From assembly GCF_037976825.1 (NCBI RefSeq), contig NZ_CP150269.1:4291501-4355500 (forward strand): a DNA stretch of 64,000 nucleotides, in the 5' to 3' direction. The notes beneath the pieces are model-generated. The model made no database searches and was not told the DNA's origin. It worked only from the letters and a program-made list of their open reading frames with translations. Shown piece after piece: positions 26,801-35,488 of this stretch (its first letter is position 1; the number at the start of each line of letters is the position of its first letter). This DNA is from Paenibacillus sp. FSL K6-1330 (GTDB lineage: Bacteria; Bacillota; Bacilli; Paenibacillales; Paenibacillaceae). The position numbers and the translations under genes were made by a program.

Positions 26801-26835
26801 CCCTCCTAAAATAAAATCGTTCTATTTCAGGAGGG
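26801..26835 (-). promoter_or_regulatory. SD-sequestering hairpin (translational attenuator) of cat
   Basis: On the minus strand CCCTCCTGAAATA (26823-26835) pairs with TATTTTAGGAGGG (26801-26813): 13 pairs with one G-U, loop of nine. The right arm contains the cat Shine-Dalgarno AGGAGGG, eight bases before the ATG. The stop codon of the leader peptide lies in the left arm. A ribosome stalled in the leader would open the stem. This copies the arrangement described for cat-86 and pC194 cat. Confidence 0.8.
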
Positions 26836-26856
26836 AATATCCACTGATCTAATCAC
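26827..26856 (-). CDS. cat leader peptide MIRSVDIPS
   Basis: A nine-codon ORF starting at GTG 26854-26856, with GGAG nine bases upstream (26866-26869), encoding MIRSVDIPS and ending at TGA inside the left arm of the attenuator stem. Its nine-codon size and the position of its stop match the leaders of known drug-inducible cat genes. The sixth codon, where the stalled ribosome's A site is expected by analogy, is GAT. Function is inferred from layout. Confidence 0.65.
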   Translation of the reverse strand: MIRSVDIPS

Positions 26857-27021
26857 ACGCCATCACTCCAAAGTTTCCGTATTAGCAGATTTCTGTTACA
26901 TCTTCGAGTTTAACTGATTCTGCCCAGTTTCATTATTATAAATGATACAGCAAGAGGCTTCACTCCTCAAGCAGCTGCTTAAGTCGTAAAGCCTCTATGT
27001 CATCCAATCTTAATGAAGAAC

Positions 27022-29238
27022 TTAAGGCATTTGGGTAAACAGCAGGTTTACTGGCAAATTGCTTCCCGGCGCAGCCGTCAGCATGATTTCAACCTTCTGT
27101 TCGTAATCGCCTGTACGGTAGAGGACTGCTTGCTCGCCGGGAGCTACCTGTCCAAGGGAATAGATCGGTACAATCGTTCCATTTATCATGGCATATCCCG
27201 AGTACTTACCGCCCCGTGGGTTAAACGAGATCAGGGTATCCGGCGCTACGCGATCCAAAGTAATTTTATACAAGACACCAAAGTTACCCGTGTTGTGCGT
27301 AATGTCTCCAACCATAGGGTCCATACCTTCCAGGTTAGGGTCATCCTGATTGTCTCCAAGTACGAGACGTTCGGAATCTGCACCTACCAGTTCGGAATAA
27401 CGGATGACCCGCGTCGAATCCGGATAGGTTCCGCGGTTGTGAACACCATCACGATTCAGGATCGGCAGCGTGCTCAGAACCTTCAATGGATCGGATTTCT
27501 CATCAATCATCACAACATCGAACTGAATCGGCAGGTCGCTGTACATATCCGAGTATAGGGAGATGACATGTCCTTGCTTCATTCTAACATCGCTCAGTTC
27601 CGTCATGACCAGCTTCTGTTCACCTGGTGCAAGCGTTACTGAAGTTCGCTTTGAATCGTCCTGCATGGATTGGAAGTAGTTCAGCACAGACTTCTTGCCT
27701 GCTGCCGTTGCGATCGGCGACGGGCCTGCAAATCCCAAGTAATCTTGTCTGAGCGTTACCGGAGTGCTGTTCTTGTTTGTTGCAATAACGTACATTTTCA
27801 CATTTTTATTCAAATTGTTCACATGGTGAATCATAAAGCGCATATCGCCAACTGCCGTCTCTCGGTACACAATGCCTTCGGTGTTGACGGTTTCGGGACT
27901 GTTACTACGAATCAAGGTGCTTGGCTCGTCGTAAAAATCATAATTGATCTTCGCACGTGAAGTCACATTACCGAGGAACGTGAATTTCTCCCCTTCCGGG
28001 ATAAAGAGCATATTGAAATCCTCTTCTTTATATAACGTTTCGTTCGTCACGTTAATCGTCGTCTCGTAGGTGGAACTAAGTCCCTTCTTATCGGTGGCCG
28101 TTAACTTGATCGTATAAACGCCCGGTGTGAAGAAAGCATACTGTTTATTCTCCCACTTGTACGTCAGATCCTCAGGCTTGTCCTGGTCATCAGTACTTAG
28201 GTTCGTATAGGTAATCAACTCACCCATTTTATACTCGGACTTATCGGTCTCGAACATGGCAACAGGAGGTAGATTCGGCTGAATGACCGTAATCTTTTGG
28301 CTATAAGGCTCGCTCCACGCTCCTGTAGAATCCTGAACCGAGTAAGTGACTATGTATTCGCCTGGTGCATCGAAAATATCCTGCTTGCCTTCCCAGCGCT
28401 CGTCGATGATCTCACCTTGTACATTCTCCAGCTGCGGTGTATAAGTCACTGTTGTTTCTCCTGCAAAAATCTCTTTAGGTCCCACCGTAAACTTGGCTAC
28501 GGGCTTGGTTTCCAGATTCATGATGACACGTTTGCCTACATTATCCGCTTTATATTTAATATCCAGCGCTTGGGTTATAGCTGTCAGCGGAACCATGAAG
28601 GTGCTATTCGTCTGGTAGGAGGTTCCCTTCATCTCTTTCGTCACGCCATTCACGGTATACTTGCTGCTGTCTGTTTTGAAGCGAAGCTCAGTGGTTCCTT
28701 TGGTAATGACGGTTTCTTTGGTCTTCTTATCGTAAGTGACCTTGAAGCCTACACGGTCCACAAGGGCACGAATGGGAACATAGGATACTCCCTTTTTGAC
28801 TTGCATCGGCTGTGGTGCATTGTAGGTAACGCCGTCTTGTACCATTTTTGTACTATTAAAATATAGAATAAGTTCTTTACCTGTTACGGTTTGTTGGTTA
28901 TTCTGGTTGTCCGGCTCTTCCGTAGTTGTTGCCGGATCTTTCACTTCGCCAGTTTCCTCAACCGGTACTTCGGTTGTTCCTTCTTCATTCGGCACTTGAG
29001 ACCCTTCCGTCACTGTCTCTGTCTGAGTGGTTGTCTCTGTAGTATCGGTTGTTTCTTGAGCAGCGTCTGTACCCCCGGATTTTAATGCTTTGGTTGCCGC
29101 AGCATTTTGCTCGTACACTTCTTGGGTGACTGACTGTTGTGGCTTGTCTGCGGTATTTGCATCCGCGCTCGCCGGATAAGCTGCAGCTAATTGGGCAACA
29201 GCCAATACGGTTAGCAATGATCGTTTCTTCAGTTTCAT
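27022..29238 (-). CDS. Large secreted protein with copper-amine-oxidase-like N-terminal (stalk) and PKD-like domains
   Basis: A 738-aa exported protein. The signal peptide is about 1-26 (KKRSLLTVLAVAQLAAAYPASA). Residues 30-115 are a Thr/Glu/Gln-rich low-complexity linker. Residues 120-250 form two halves of a copper amine oxidase-like N-terminal domain (KKGVSYVPIRALVDRVGFKV, then TFMVPLTAITQALDIKY), common in Paenibacillus cell-wall proteins. Two PKD/Ig-like domains follow (about 250-400; GEYIVTYSVQDSTGAWSEP and GVYTIKLTATDKKGLSS). The C-terminal 330 residues are beta-rich and unrecognised. No SLH or LPXTG anchor is seen. AAGGAG lies upstream. It is probably a wall-associated structural or binding protein. 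Confidence 0.85.
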   Translation of the reverse strand: MKLKKRSLLTVLAVAQLAAAYPASADANTADKPQQSVTQEVYEQNAAATKALKSGGTDAAQETTDTTETTTQTETVTEGSQVPNEEGTTEVPVEETGEVKDPATTTEEPDNQNNQQTVTGKELILYFNSTKMVQDGVTYNAPQPMQVKKGVSYVPIRALVDRVGFKVTYDKKTKETVITKGTTELRFKTDSSKYTVNGVTKEMKGTSYQTNSTFMVPLTAITQALDIKYKADNVGKRVIMNLETKPVAKFTVGPKEIFAGETTVTYTPQLENVQGEIIDERWEGKQDIFDAPGEYIVTYSVQDSTGAWSEPYSQKITVIQPNLPPVAMFETDKSEYKMGELITYTNLSTDDQDKPEDLTYKWENKQYAFFTPGVYTIKLTATDKKGLSSTYETTINVTNETLYKEEDFNMLFIPEGEKFTFLGNVTSRAKINYDFYDEPSTLIRSNSPETVNTEGIVYRETAVGDMRFMIHHVNNLNKNVKMYVIATNKNSTPVTLRQDYLGFAGPSPIATAAGKKSVLNYFQSMQDDSKRTSVTLAPGEQKLVMTELSDVRMKQGHVISLYSDMYSDLPIQFDVVMIDEKSDPLKVLSTLPILNRDGVHNRGTYPDSTRVIRYSELVGADSERLVLGDNQDDPNLEGMDPMVGDITHNTGNFGVLYKITLDRVAPDTLISFNPRGGKYSGYAMINGTIVPIYSLGQVAPGEQAVLYRTGDYEQKVEIMLTAAPGSNLPVNLLFTQMP

Positions 29239-29364
29239 TCCATAACTCCTTCTAATCCTTTTTTGATATTTATTGAGGTCATACTATTAGACGCAAATTT
29301 TGGTAAAAAAGTTTCTCTGATCTGTTAATAATATTTACGATGATATAGAACATTGTAAAACCTA

Positions 29365-29404
29365 TGAAAACTCCCGCAACAGCACGATGGCCATAGCGGG
29401 AGTT
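29365..29404 (-). terminator. Terminator after the histidine phosphatase remnant
   Basis: Nine-base-pair stem AACTCCCGC / GCGGGAGTT with an 18-base loop; TTTTC follows on the minus strand. Confidence 0.7.
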
Positions 29405-29418
29405 AAATATATATTATT

Positions 29419-29870
29419 TCACGATAGATGCTCCTGCAAATTCGTAGCCGCAATCATCTTTTTCCCGCTCCGATCATATCTCCATAGATGAACACCTGTG
29501 TCGCCAGTCGGGATATGAATGTCCGTATGATAAGGAAGATTCAAGAAGCTTCGGAATAACATCGAGATCATCCCGCCATGGGAGACAATGCATACTCTTT
29601 TCAAGTCAGGCCATTATTTTGCTCCATTAAATCATCGTCATAGGTAACGGGGACTTTTGTCGTTTCAGCTATTGCTGCCGCGGTCTGCTTGGCCCGGTTT
29701 AACGTGCTGGAGAAAATGGCATCCACGGTGTATTCACGATGAATCCACTCCGCTAGGAGCCGCGCCTGCTGCTGGCCAAGATCCGTTAGTGCATAGTCAG
29801 CCCGTCCTTCACACCGATTCAAAATATCCGCTTCCGATTGTCCATGCCTGACGACCAGAATCTCAACCAT
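29419..29870 (-). pseudogene. Histidine phosphatase family remnant (internal deletion and frame change)
   Basis: The 5' part (29601-29870, 89 codons) encodes the phosphoglycerate-mutase-like start MVEILVVRHGQSEADILNRC with the RHG catalytic motif and continues to EQNNGLT, then a stop. The 3' part (about 29419-29604), in another frame, encodes KRVCIVSHGGMISMLFRSFL with the second conserved His motif and the C-terminus. In intact relatives (about 190-200 aa) some 45-60 residues lie between these points. The gene therefore seems to have lost an internal segment and its frame. The ribosome binding site GGGGGG and a downstream terminator survive. Confidence 0.75.
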
Positions 29871-29903
29871 GTCTTATCCCCCCTTTTTTTCACGCTTACG
29901 GCT

Positions 29904-30278
29904 CTATAGCTTATTACCAACCGCAATCCAGCGCCCGTCCACATCCTCAAATACAAACTCATGATTGTTATAATCCGTCGTCGACAAGGCTCTGACAATC
30001 TTCACGTCCAAATCGATAAGCTTTTGCTGGATTTCCCGTTGTCCATAAGTAATAAAATAAGCATCATACCCATATCCGTAACGGATTCGATTCGGAACAA
30101 CCTCAATTTCCGTCTTCGTTAATACAATCTCAACAGAGTCCTTGTATAGGCACACATGCGGTTCTGCTGCATTAAAATAGTTCACAGCACGGAACCCGAT
30201 TCGCTCATAAAACTCGCTGGTTTTCTCGAAGTTAGACGTCGGGAAAATTTGCAAGCAATGGGAAAACCCTTTATTCAT
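29904..30278 (-). CDS. VOC-fold protein (bleomycin-resistance-like)
   Basis: A 124-aa protein opening CLQIFPTSNFEKTSEFYERIGFRAVNYF and ending EFVFEDVDGRWIAVGNK, the layout of the glyoxalase/bleomycin-resistance superfamily. The terminal metal ligand is not the usual Glu (GRWIAVG), so it may be a binding rather than catalytic protein. AGGAG lies eight bases upstream of the ATG. Its neighbours are a pseudogene and a GNAT gene. Ligand unknown. Confidence 0.8.
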   Translation of the reverse strand: MNKGFSHCLQIFPTSNFEKTSEFYERIGFRAVNYFNAAEPHVCLYKDSVEIVLTKTEIEVVPNRIRYGYGYDAYFITYGQREIQQKLIDLDVKIVRALSTTDYNNHEFVFEDVDGRWIAVGNKL

Positions 30279-30421
30279 CGTTCGATCTCCTGTTCGAGCT
30301 TATTTATGATCCTTCTCATTTCCACGCTTAAAATTCCCGGTCACATTAGCCAATTAGTTGGGCTCAGTTGATTGCATTTATCCACATTGCCCATCTTTTC
30401 ATACTCCTCTAGATCGTAACT

Positions 30422-30571
30422 CTACGGTTTATTCTTTAATTCACGTATATCTTTGATCATGAGATCGAGTCTCTCAATGATTCTCTCGTCATTATCCAAC
30501 TTCTTTTTGAGTCTGACCTCAATCACAATGAGTTCAATGATAAGCACCACGATAAGAACGCCGATGATCAT
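30422..30571 (-). CDS. 49-aa membrane protein with charged helix
   Basis: A short ORF with a strong AAAGGAG eight bases before its ATG. Residues 1-19 form one hydrophobic helix (IIGVLIVVLIIELIVIEV). The remainder is a highly charged, probably coiled-coil helix (LKKKLDNDERIIERLDLMIK, then DIRELKNK). It begins 33 bases after the stop of the GNAT gene and is probably cotranscribed with it. Function unknown. Confidence 0.75.
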   Translation of the reverse strand: MIIGVLIVVLIIELIVIEVRLKKKLDNDERIIERLDLMIKDIRELKNKP

Positions 30572-30603
30572 AGCCCGCTCCTTTCTGAACCTGCTTTAAT
30601 GCT

Positions 30604-31116
30604 TTATTTAACCAGCTCTTTAATCAGATACAGATTCAAATCGTCATCCGCACATACCATGTCACCGGGCACCACAGGTTCATTGCTGTACATAATCCCG
30701 TTGCCATCAGGAATATAACCGCGACGGACATAGATTCTTTGTGCCGCACCATAGTCTCTGTACAATCCCACGCCGATACCGATACGCGGCATTTTTTGGC
30801 GGACGATGTTCTCGAATTCTTCTAGGATGCTGTTAGCTATGCCGTTTCTCTGGTACGCTGGGAACACATTCAGATCATTGATTTCCGGAATATTCTGATC
30901 TCGAAAATATGGATAACTCGATTCGTATTTCAAGTGGGAAACACCAGTCAGCTCCTCATGAACAAAAGCCAACAAGGTGACACGCTTGCCGATTTGGTTC
31001 TCATATTCGCAATAATCATAATACTCATCCGGGCGATTTATATTTTGCTGTTGAAACGCTTCTTTCCAGATGCTTTTCAGCTCCGTGTTATCTAACACCT
31101 TTAATGTAACGTCCAT
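30604..31116 (-). CDS. GNAT-family N-acetyltransferase
   Basis: A 170-aa single-domain GNAT enzyme. The acetyl-CoA loop is NVFPAYQRNGIANSILEEFENI (core QRNGIA, about 92-97). The following motif is GIGVGLYRDYGAAQRIYVRRGY. GAGGT is six bases before the ATG. It is preceded by the phosphotransferase gene 55 bases upstream on the same strand, so the two may form an operon with the 49-aa protein. The substrate is unknown. Confidence 0.87.
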   Translation of the reverse strand: MDVTLKVLDNTELKSIWKEAFQQQNINRPDEYYDYCEYENQIGKRVTLLAFVHEELTGVSHLKYESSYPYFRDQNIPEINDLNVFPAYQRNGIANSILEEFENIVRQKMPRIGIGVGLYRDYGAAQRIYVRRGYIPDGNGIMYSNEPVVPGDMVCADDDLNLYLIKELVK

Positions 31117-31170
31117 TGGTTTACCTCGCTGTTATGTATTTTAATGGTAGGATTCAACCCTGATATTGTC

Positions 31171-32043
31171 TCATCTAAAATCTCGCATGCCTGCCTCAAA
31201 CGCCTCAGCGTCTTGATGAATGACTCCATGCAGCGCCTCTTGCAAGGCAAATGTGCTTCTATAAAAATGTACACGCTCCGCAATTCGGTCTCCATTCGGA
31301 TACATGGCGATGCACTTTTCGAAGAACTCTTGACCGTACCCCGACAGAATTCCCGCTAGATCATAAGCCGGATCTCCAATCCCAGAGCCTCCAAAATCTA
31401 TAATACCCGTAATTCGGCCTTTCTCCGGACTCCAGAGGATGTTGGACGTGCCAAAATCACCATGAATGCAGGTTGGACGAATGTCATGATTCGCAGGGTT
31501 GTTCAGAAACCTGGTGAAGTTGCTTGAGATTTCCTCTTGTGCATCAGGCCTGATATAACGAAACAAATGGTCTTGAATTTGAGTGTACAATCCGGACATC
31601 TCTTCGTGGACATTTACGATATTCGTATCGTCAGCAATCCATTCATTGATCTCCACAGCATGAAGTTGAACGAGAAATTCGACCAACTGTTCCGCTACCC
31701 TATCCTCGATGTTCGAATTCCGGTGTGGAAGCAGATCTTCTGTCCATAACGGTTGACCTTCGATTAACGGATAGCCCATGAACATTTTGCCCACCTGCAT
31801 ATCGTCAAATGAAACATACATCGGATTCGGTATAGGCAGCGTTACCTTGGTCTTAATCCCATTCAATAACTGTGTTTCTCTGATCATGGCTTTGAGACTT
31901 GCTGCGTACTTAGGAAATCTGAAGACAAGCGTTTGATTCACAATCAACACATCGTTGTTCTGACCGATGCTGTCAATCTCAACATCTTGAATATGTAAAT
32001 GTGGATAAACTTCTTGTATGCGCTGGGTATATGATGGATTCAT
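31171..32043 (-). CDS. APH-family phosphotransferase (aminoglycoside/macrolide-kinase-like)
   Basis: A 290-aa kinase-like protein. The catalytic loop CIHGDFGTSNILW and the metal-binding IIDFGGSGIGDPAYDLA (about 190-225) are intact. The N-lobe has FRFPKYAASLKAMIRE with the ATP-contacting Lys. The ATG 32041-32043 has AAGGAG seven bases upstream; an upstream in-frame extension is rejected. The family includes aminoglycoside, macrolide and hydroxyurea phosphotransferases as well as housekeeping sugar kinases, so resistance is possible but not shown. Confidence 0.87.
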   Translation of the reverse strand: MNPSYTQRIQEVYPHLHIQDVEIDSIGQNNDVLIVNQTLVFRFPKYAASLKAMIRETQLLNGIKTKVTLPIPNPMYVSFDDMQVGKMFMGYPLIEGQPLWTEDLLPHRNSNIEDRVAEQLVEFLVQLHAVEINEWIADDTNIVNVHEEMSGLYTQIQDHLFRYIRPDAQEEISSNFTRFLNNPANHDIRPTCIHGDFGTSNILWSPEKGRITGIIDFGGSGIGDPAYDLAGILSGYGQEFFEKCIAMYPNGDRIAERVHFYRSTFALQEALHGVIHQDAEAFEAGMRDFR

Positions 32044-32221
32044 GTATAAACTCCTTCTACTTGCGAATGTCATTAACCTCTATTTTAATGCTTTTCCTTA
32101 ACTTGGTAAATCATTACAGAGCAATTTTGCAATTTCGTTGGAATTACTCTTGCATGACAAGCCCAAAGATGACATTATATTCCACGTAAGAAATCTGTCG
32201 CGATGAGGAGAGAATCCGGAA

Positions 32222-33190
32222 ATGAAAAATTTAGGGAAAGTGCTGGCTGTAACTCTGCTTACGATCTGTTACATAGGGACGCATAGTGGAGTTGCGCTTG
32301 CAGATGAGACTCCGTTCAAGGATGTACCATTGAATCATTGGGGTTACTCTCACATTCAATGGGCCGTGGAGCAAGACGTGGTTGACGGGTATCCGGATGG
32401 AACATTCAAGCCGAAACGGACCGTGACACAAAGCGAATTTTTGACGATGCTCATTCGAGCTGCCTACCCGAAGGTTATCCCTGACGACTCCTCAACGACA
32501 CCATGGGAAGAACCCTATATCACGTATGCCCGGAACTTAGGCTGGAAGGCTGCGTCACCGAAGAAGAAGCTTACGCGCGGATTGGCAGCTCAGTTGTTGG
32601 CGAACGCCACCGGCAAAAATTACGATCTAAAGGATTCTATCCAATACATGCTTGACTTGGGCCTTGCACAAGGGATATCAGGAAAAAACATCGAGGGCTA
32701 TCAAGCAAATCAAGAAATCACACGTGCTGAGGCCGTGACCCTAATCGAGAGGTTCTCCATGAAATACAATAAGCTCCATAACGTATCATCAAGCTTGGAG
32801 TTATACTCTCATGCTGATTTATTCCACGAGTATACAAACAGCACCTATCACTTTCGACTCGAGATTCCCAAGAGCTGGGACACGCGCTATGAAGTCCGTG
32901 ATCAATCCATCTGGAACAGCCATCATCTGAACTTCGTCAATACAATGACTCAAGGCACGCTGTTCACCATCTCCGTCTGGTCCAAGAATGACTGGGCTAA
33001 GCAGGAGGAAGAAATCAAGGGACAAATACCAGCTGTACAGCTCGGGGAACGAGGCAATCAGGTGTATGTATTCCACACACCTACTGATGTCCAATACGAT
33101 CCATCGAATGATAACGCCAAGAACGAGTATCAAGGCATGTTTTTGGACGTACAAAATATCAAAAGTTCGTTCCAAATTTCCGATAAGTAA
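32222..33190 (+). CDS. Secreted SLH-domain protein
   Basis: A 322-aa exported protein. The signal peptide is about 1-27. An SLH domain (FKDVPLNHWGYSHIQWAVEQ...GYPDGTFKPKRTVTQSEFLTML) is followed by two more diverged SLH-like segments (about 95-180; the last contains ITRAEAVTLIERF). Residues 200-322 form an unrecognised beta-rich domain beginning YHFRLEIPKSWDTRYEV, resembling PsbP/lipoprotein-like folds. GAGGAG lies upstream of the ATG. It is expected at the cell surface. It stands alone, with a strong terminator downstream. Confidence 0.88.
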   Translation: MKNLGKVLAVTLLTICYIGTHSGVALADETPFKDVPLNHWGYSHIQWAVEQDVVDGYPDGTFKPKRTVTQSEFLTMLIRAAYPKVIPDDSSTTPWEEPYITYARNLGWKAASPKKKLTRGLAAQLLANATGKNYDLKDSIQYMLDLGLAQGISGKNIEGYQANQEITRAEAVTLIERFSMKYNKLHNVSSSLELYSHADLFHEYTNSTYHFRLEIPKSWDTRYEVRDQSIWNSHHLNFVNTMTQGTLFTISVWSKNDWAKQEEEIKGQIPAVQLGERGNQVYVFHTPTDVQYDPSNDNAKNEYQGMFLDVQNIKSSFQISDK

Positions 33191-33203
33191 CTTTTCTTAA
33201 TTT

Positions 33204-33238
33204 AAAAGCGGCCAGGACAAGTGTCCTAGCCGCTTTTT
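33204..33238 (+). terminator. Intrinsic terminator of the SLH gene
   Basis: Stem AAAGCGGC/GCCGCTTT extended by AGGAC/GTCCT around an AAGT loop, followed by TTTTT. Confidence 0.9.
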
Positions 33239-33293
33239 CCTTCTGATAACTAATGCTATATAACAGTCTTACTAAAATGAGCTATGATCTCGC

Positions 33294-33569
33294 CTATTCT
33301 TTCATTCGTTCTGCCCGAATAATTCTACGGATCGATTGCTCTGTTAAATAATATCGTTCTGACAATGTACGGATGGAGTCGCCATGCATATAACATTTGA
33401 AAATGTTCTGATTCCGAATATCCAGATCCTTCTTTACCCCGGTTTGCTCTCCCCAGGACTTCCGATTCTCCGACTTTCTCGGAATATAAATATAACTTCC
33501 ATCAATATATTGTTGAATGGTTTTGACTATGTGTTCAGGCAAAATATCTAGTGCTTTCTCGTATTTCAT
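33294..33569 (-). CDS. CD3324-family small protein (Mor-like HTH)
   Basis: A 91-aa protein of the CD3324 family found in Bacillota. It contains YIYIPRKSENRKSWGEQTG followed by a HTH-like segment HGDSIRTLSERYYLTEQSIRRIIR. The resemblance to Mor-type transcription activators suggests DNA binding. AGGAG and GGGAGA precede the ATG. Its targets are unknown. Confidence 0.8.
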   Translation of the reverse strand: MKYEKALDILPEHIVKTIQQYIDGSYIYIPRKSENRKSWGEQTGVKKDLDIRNQNIFKCYMHGDSIRTLSERYYLTEQSIRRIIRAERMKE

Positions 33570-33642
33570 TCTCCCTGCTCCTATCTACATAGAATCTTGT
33601 AAATAGTGAGCAAAGCCGACACATGAAATATTGCAGCTCTAA

Positions 33643-33753
33643 TTAATGTTGAAGAAGGCTCCGAACAAATTCTCTGCTCGATATTTCCGTGCTGCTTTGC
33701 CCGGAGCCTGATTTAACGACTTGAACGGTTGTGCTTCTAATGTGAGCCATCAT
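33643..33753 (-). CDS. Candidate 36-aa small protein
   Basis: A short ORF with GAGGTG eight bases before its ATG, encoding MMAHIRSTTVQVVKSGSGQS and then STEISSREFVRSLLQH. It lies in the 220-base gap between the serine hydrolase and CD3324 genes. No signal peptide or known motif. The ribosome binding site is the main support. Confidence 0.45.
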   Translation of the reverse strand: MMAHIRSTTVQVVKSGSGQSSTEISSREFVRSLLQH

Positions 33754-33788
33754 GATTTTCACCTCGCCAAATTTGGATGATTCAAAGT

Positions 33789-35264
33789 TCACTCGCTTCT
33801 ACTCTCTATTCTAACAAATTCAATTTCCTTTGCACCAGGCTCGAATAACAAAATAACGGATAAGCGATCCACATTCCCGTTCGAGTCCGTAAGAAAAGTC
33901 GCTTTGGTTTTAATATCAAACTCCGTAACATGGAGTTCAAACTGATTCGCATTTTGATGTGTGAGGGGGAACAGCATTGAATTGAATCCTGCCCGAAGCT
34001 CTCCATCTGTATGTTCAACCATCATTTCTCCATACGCTGCATGAACATACGTCCCTGTTAAATCTAATAAGGAACTGGACAATGGAACAATGGGTTCTTT
34101 CGCACCTGAAGTTGCCTCACGGTTTGTGGCCGGCTCGTTCGCAACGGTTGCTTCCTTCTTTTGTCCCAACGCTTGCCCACTCCAGTCCTTGACCTCGCCA
34201 CCGAGCAAAGAATCGAAAATGTAATTGGCTATAAATACAGGAAGCGGAGTACCATTGAGATTCGACAACACCACGACGCCAATCTTCTCCGTAGGAATAA
34301 AGGCAACATGTGCGGTGAAGCCGTCAATATTGCCTCCGTGACTCACCATCCGTAAGCCTCGATAAGGTTCGATCAGCCAACCGAGACCGTAGCTGCCCAT
34401 ATTTGTATTATTTTCATTGACCTCGGTCATCTCGCAAACCATATGGGGCGTGTGCAGCGTATCCAGCACTTCGCTAGAAATGAGGCGCTGCCCGTTGTGC
34501 ATTCCATGATTCATTTGAAACCTTACCCAATTCGCCATATCTTTGATATTGGAATTGATCGATCCCGCCGGGCCAATGGTATCTATATTTCGAAACGGAA
34601 TGATTTGAGCCTGATCTTCAATTTGCATATAGGGAATCGCATAATCATGTTGGAGCTGCGTCTTGTCTACAGAGAATTGACTGGATGCCATGTTCAGCGG
34701 CTCGAATATCCGCTTCTGAACAACGTCTTCCCAAGATGATTGACTCACATGCCCGATAACATATCCCGCCACCATATACATGATATTTTGATACTGCCAT
34801 TTCGTCCTGAAATCTACATTTGGTTCCAAGTACTGTAGTCGTTCTATGATTTCTTCTCTAGTCAGTGATGCGTTATACCACATGAGCTCATGCCGCGGTA
34901 AGCCTGAACGATGGCATAACATATCCCTCAGCGTAATCCGCTCCGTTGCAAAAGCATCAAACATTTTGAAATCAGGAAGATACTCCTTCACAGGTGTATC
35001 CAAATCCAAGATTTTTTCATCCGCCAAAATTGCGGCTGCCAGTGCAGTAAAAGCTTTGGTGGACGAACCGATCGCGAACAGCGTCTCACTTGTCACAGGC
35101 AGGCTTTGGGCGATATTTCGATACCCGTAACCCTCCGTCATGACGATCTCCTGATCCTTGACCACCGCAACGGACAACCCCGGAACCTTCCATGCCTTCA
35201 TCTGCTCCTCGATATATGTATGGATGCCCTTTAACGATTCCATTGTCATTAAAATCTCTCCCAT
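33789..35264 (-). CDS. Beta-lactamase-related serine hydrolase (class C-like)
   Basis: A 491-aa protein of the serine beta-lactamase/D-Ala-D-Ala-carboxypeptidase fold. The catalytic triad motifs are SSTK (67-70), YQN (158-160) and HGG (about 307). A C-terminal 110-residue beta domain is typical of esterase or peptidase members with a lipocalin-like extension. There is no signal peptide, so it may be a cytoplasmic esterase or D-aminopeptidase rather than a beta-lactamase. AAAGGAG precedes the first ATG; an internal ATG five codons later also has GGGAG. Confidence 0.87.
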   Translation of the reverse strand: MGEILMTMESLKGIHTYIEEQMKAWKVPGLSVAVVKDQEIVMTEGYGYRNIAQSLPVTSETLFAIGSSTKAFTALAAAILADEKILDLDTPVKEYLPDFKMFDAFATERITLRDMLCHRSGLPRHELMWYNASLTREEIIERLQYLEPNVDFRTKWQYQNIMYMVAGYVIGHVSQSSWEDVVQKRIFEPLNMASSQFSVDKTQLQHDYAIPYMQIEDQAQIIPFRNIDTIGPAGSINSNIKDMANWVRFQMNHGMHNGQRLISSEVLDTLHTPHMVCEMTEVNENNTNMGSYGLGWLIEPYRGLRMVSHGGNIDGFTAHVAFIPTEKIGVVVLSNLNGTPLPVFIANYIFDSLLGGEVKDWSGQALGQKKEATVANEPATNREATSGAKEPIVPLSSSLLDLTGTYVHAAYGEMMVEHTDGELRAGFNSMLFPLTHQNANQFELHVTEFDIKTKATFLTDSNGNVDRLSVILLFEPGAKEIEFVRIESRSE

Positions 35265-35488
35265 ATGATCTCCTTTCCTTCAACTATACAATTTATGAAA
35301 CAAAATATATGGGTCCACAACCTATGCATCATACATCATTCGACACCCCAAGACACATTTCCTTGCTAACCGACACACCACTCTCAAGTGACTAGGTCCT
35401 TGTTCCCCTTTTAACCATCAGTCCGGATTGGACTCGCTCGGCATGGTATACTTTTCCCAAAATCCAGTTATAGAAGGAGTCTCCTTTC

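Noticed and set aside
26953..26996. Nested inverted repeat as terminator of the large secreted protein
   Set aside because: AGAGGCTT/AAGCCTCT and an inner AAGCAGCTGCTT pair well, but no T-run follows on either strand, so a terminator is not supported.
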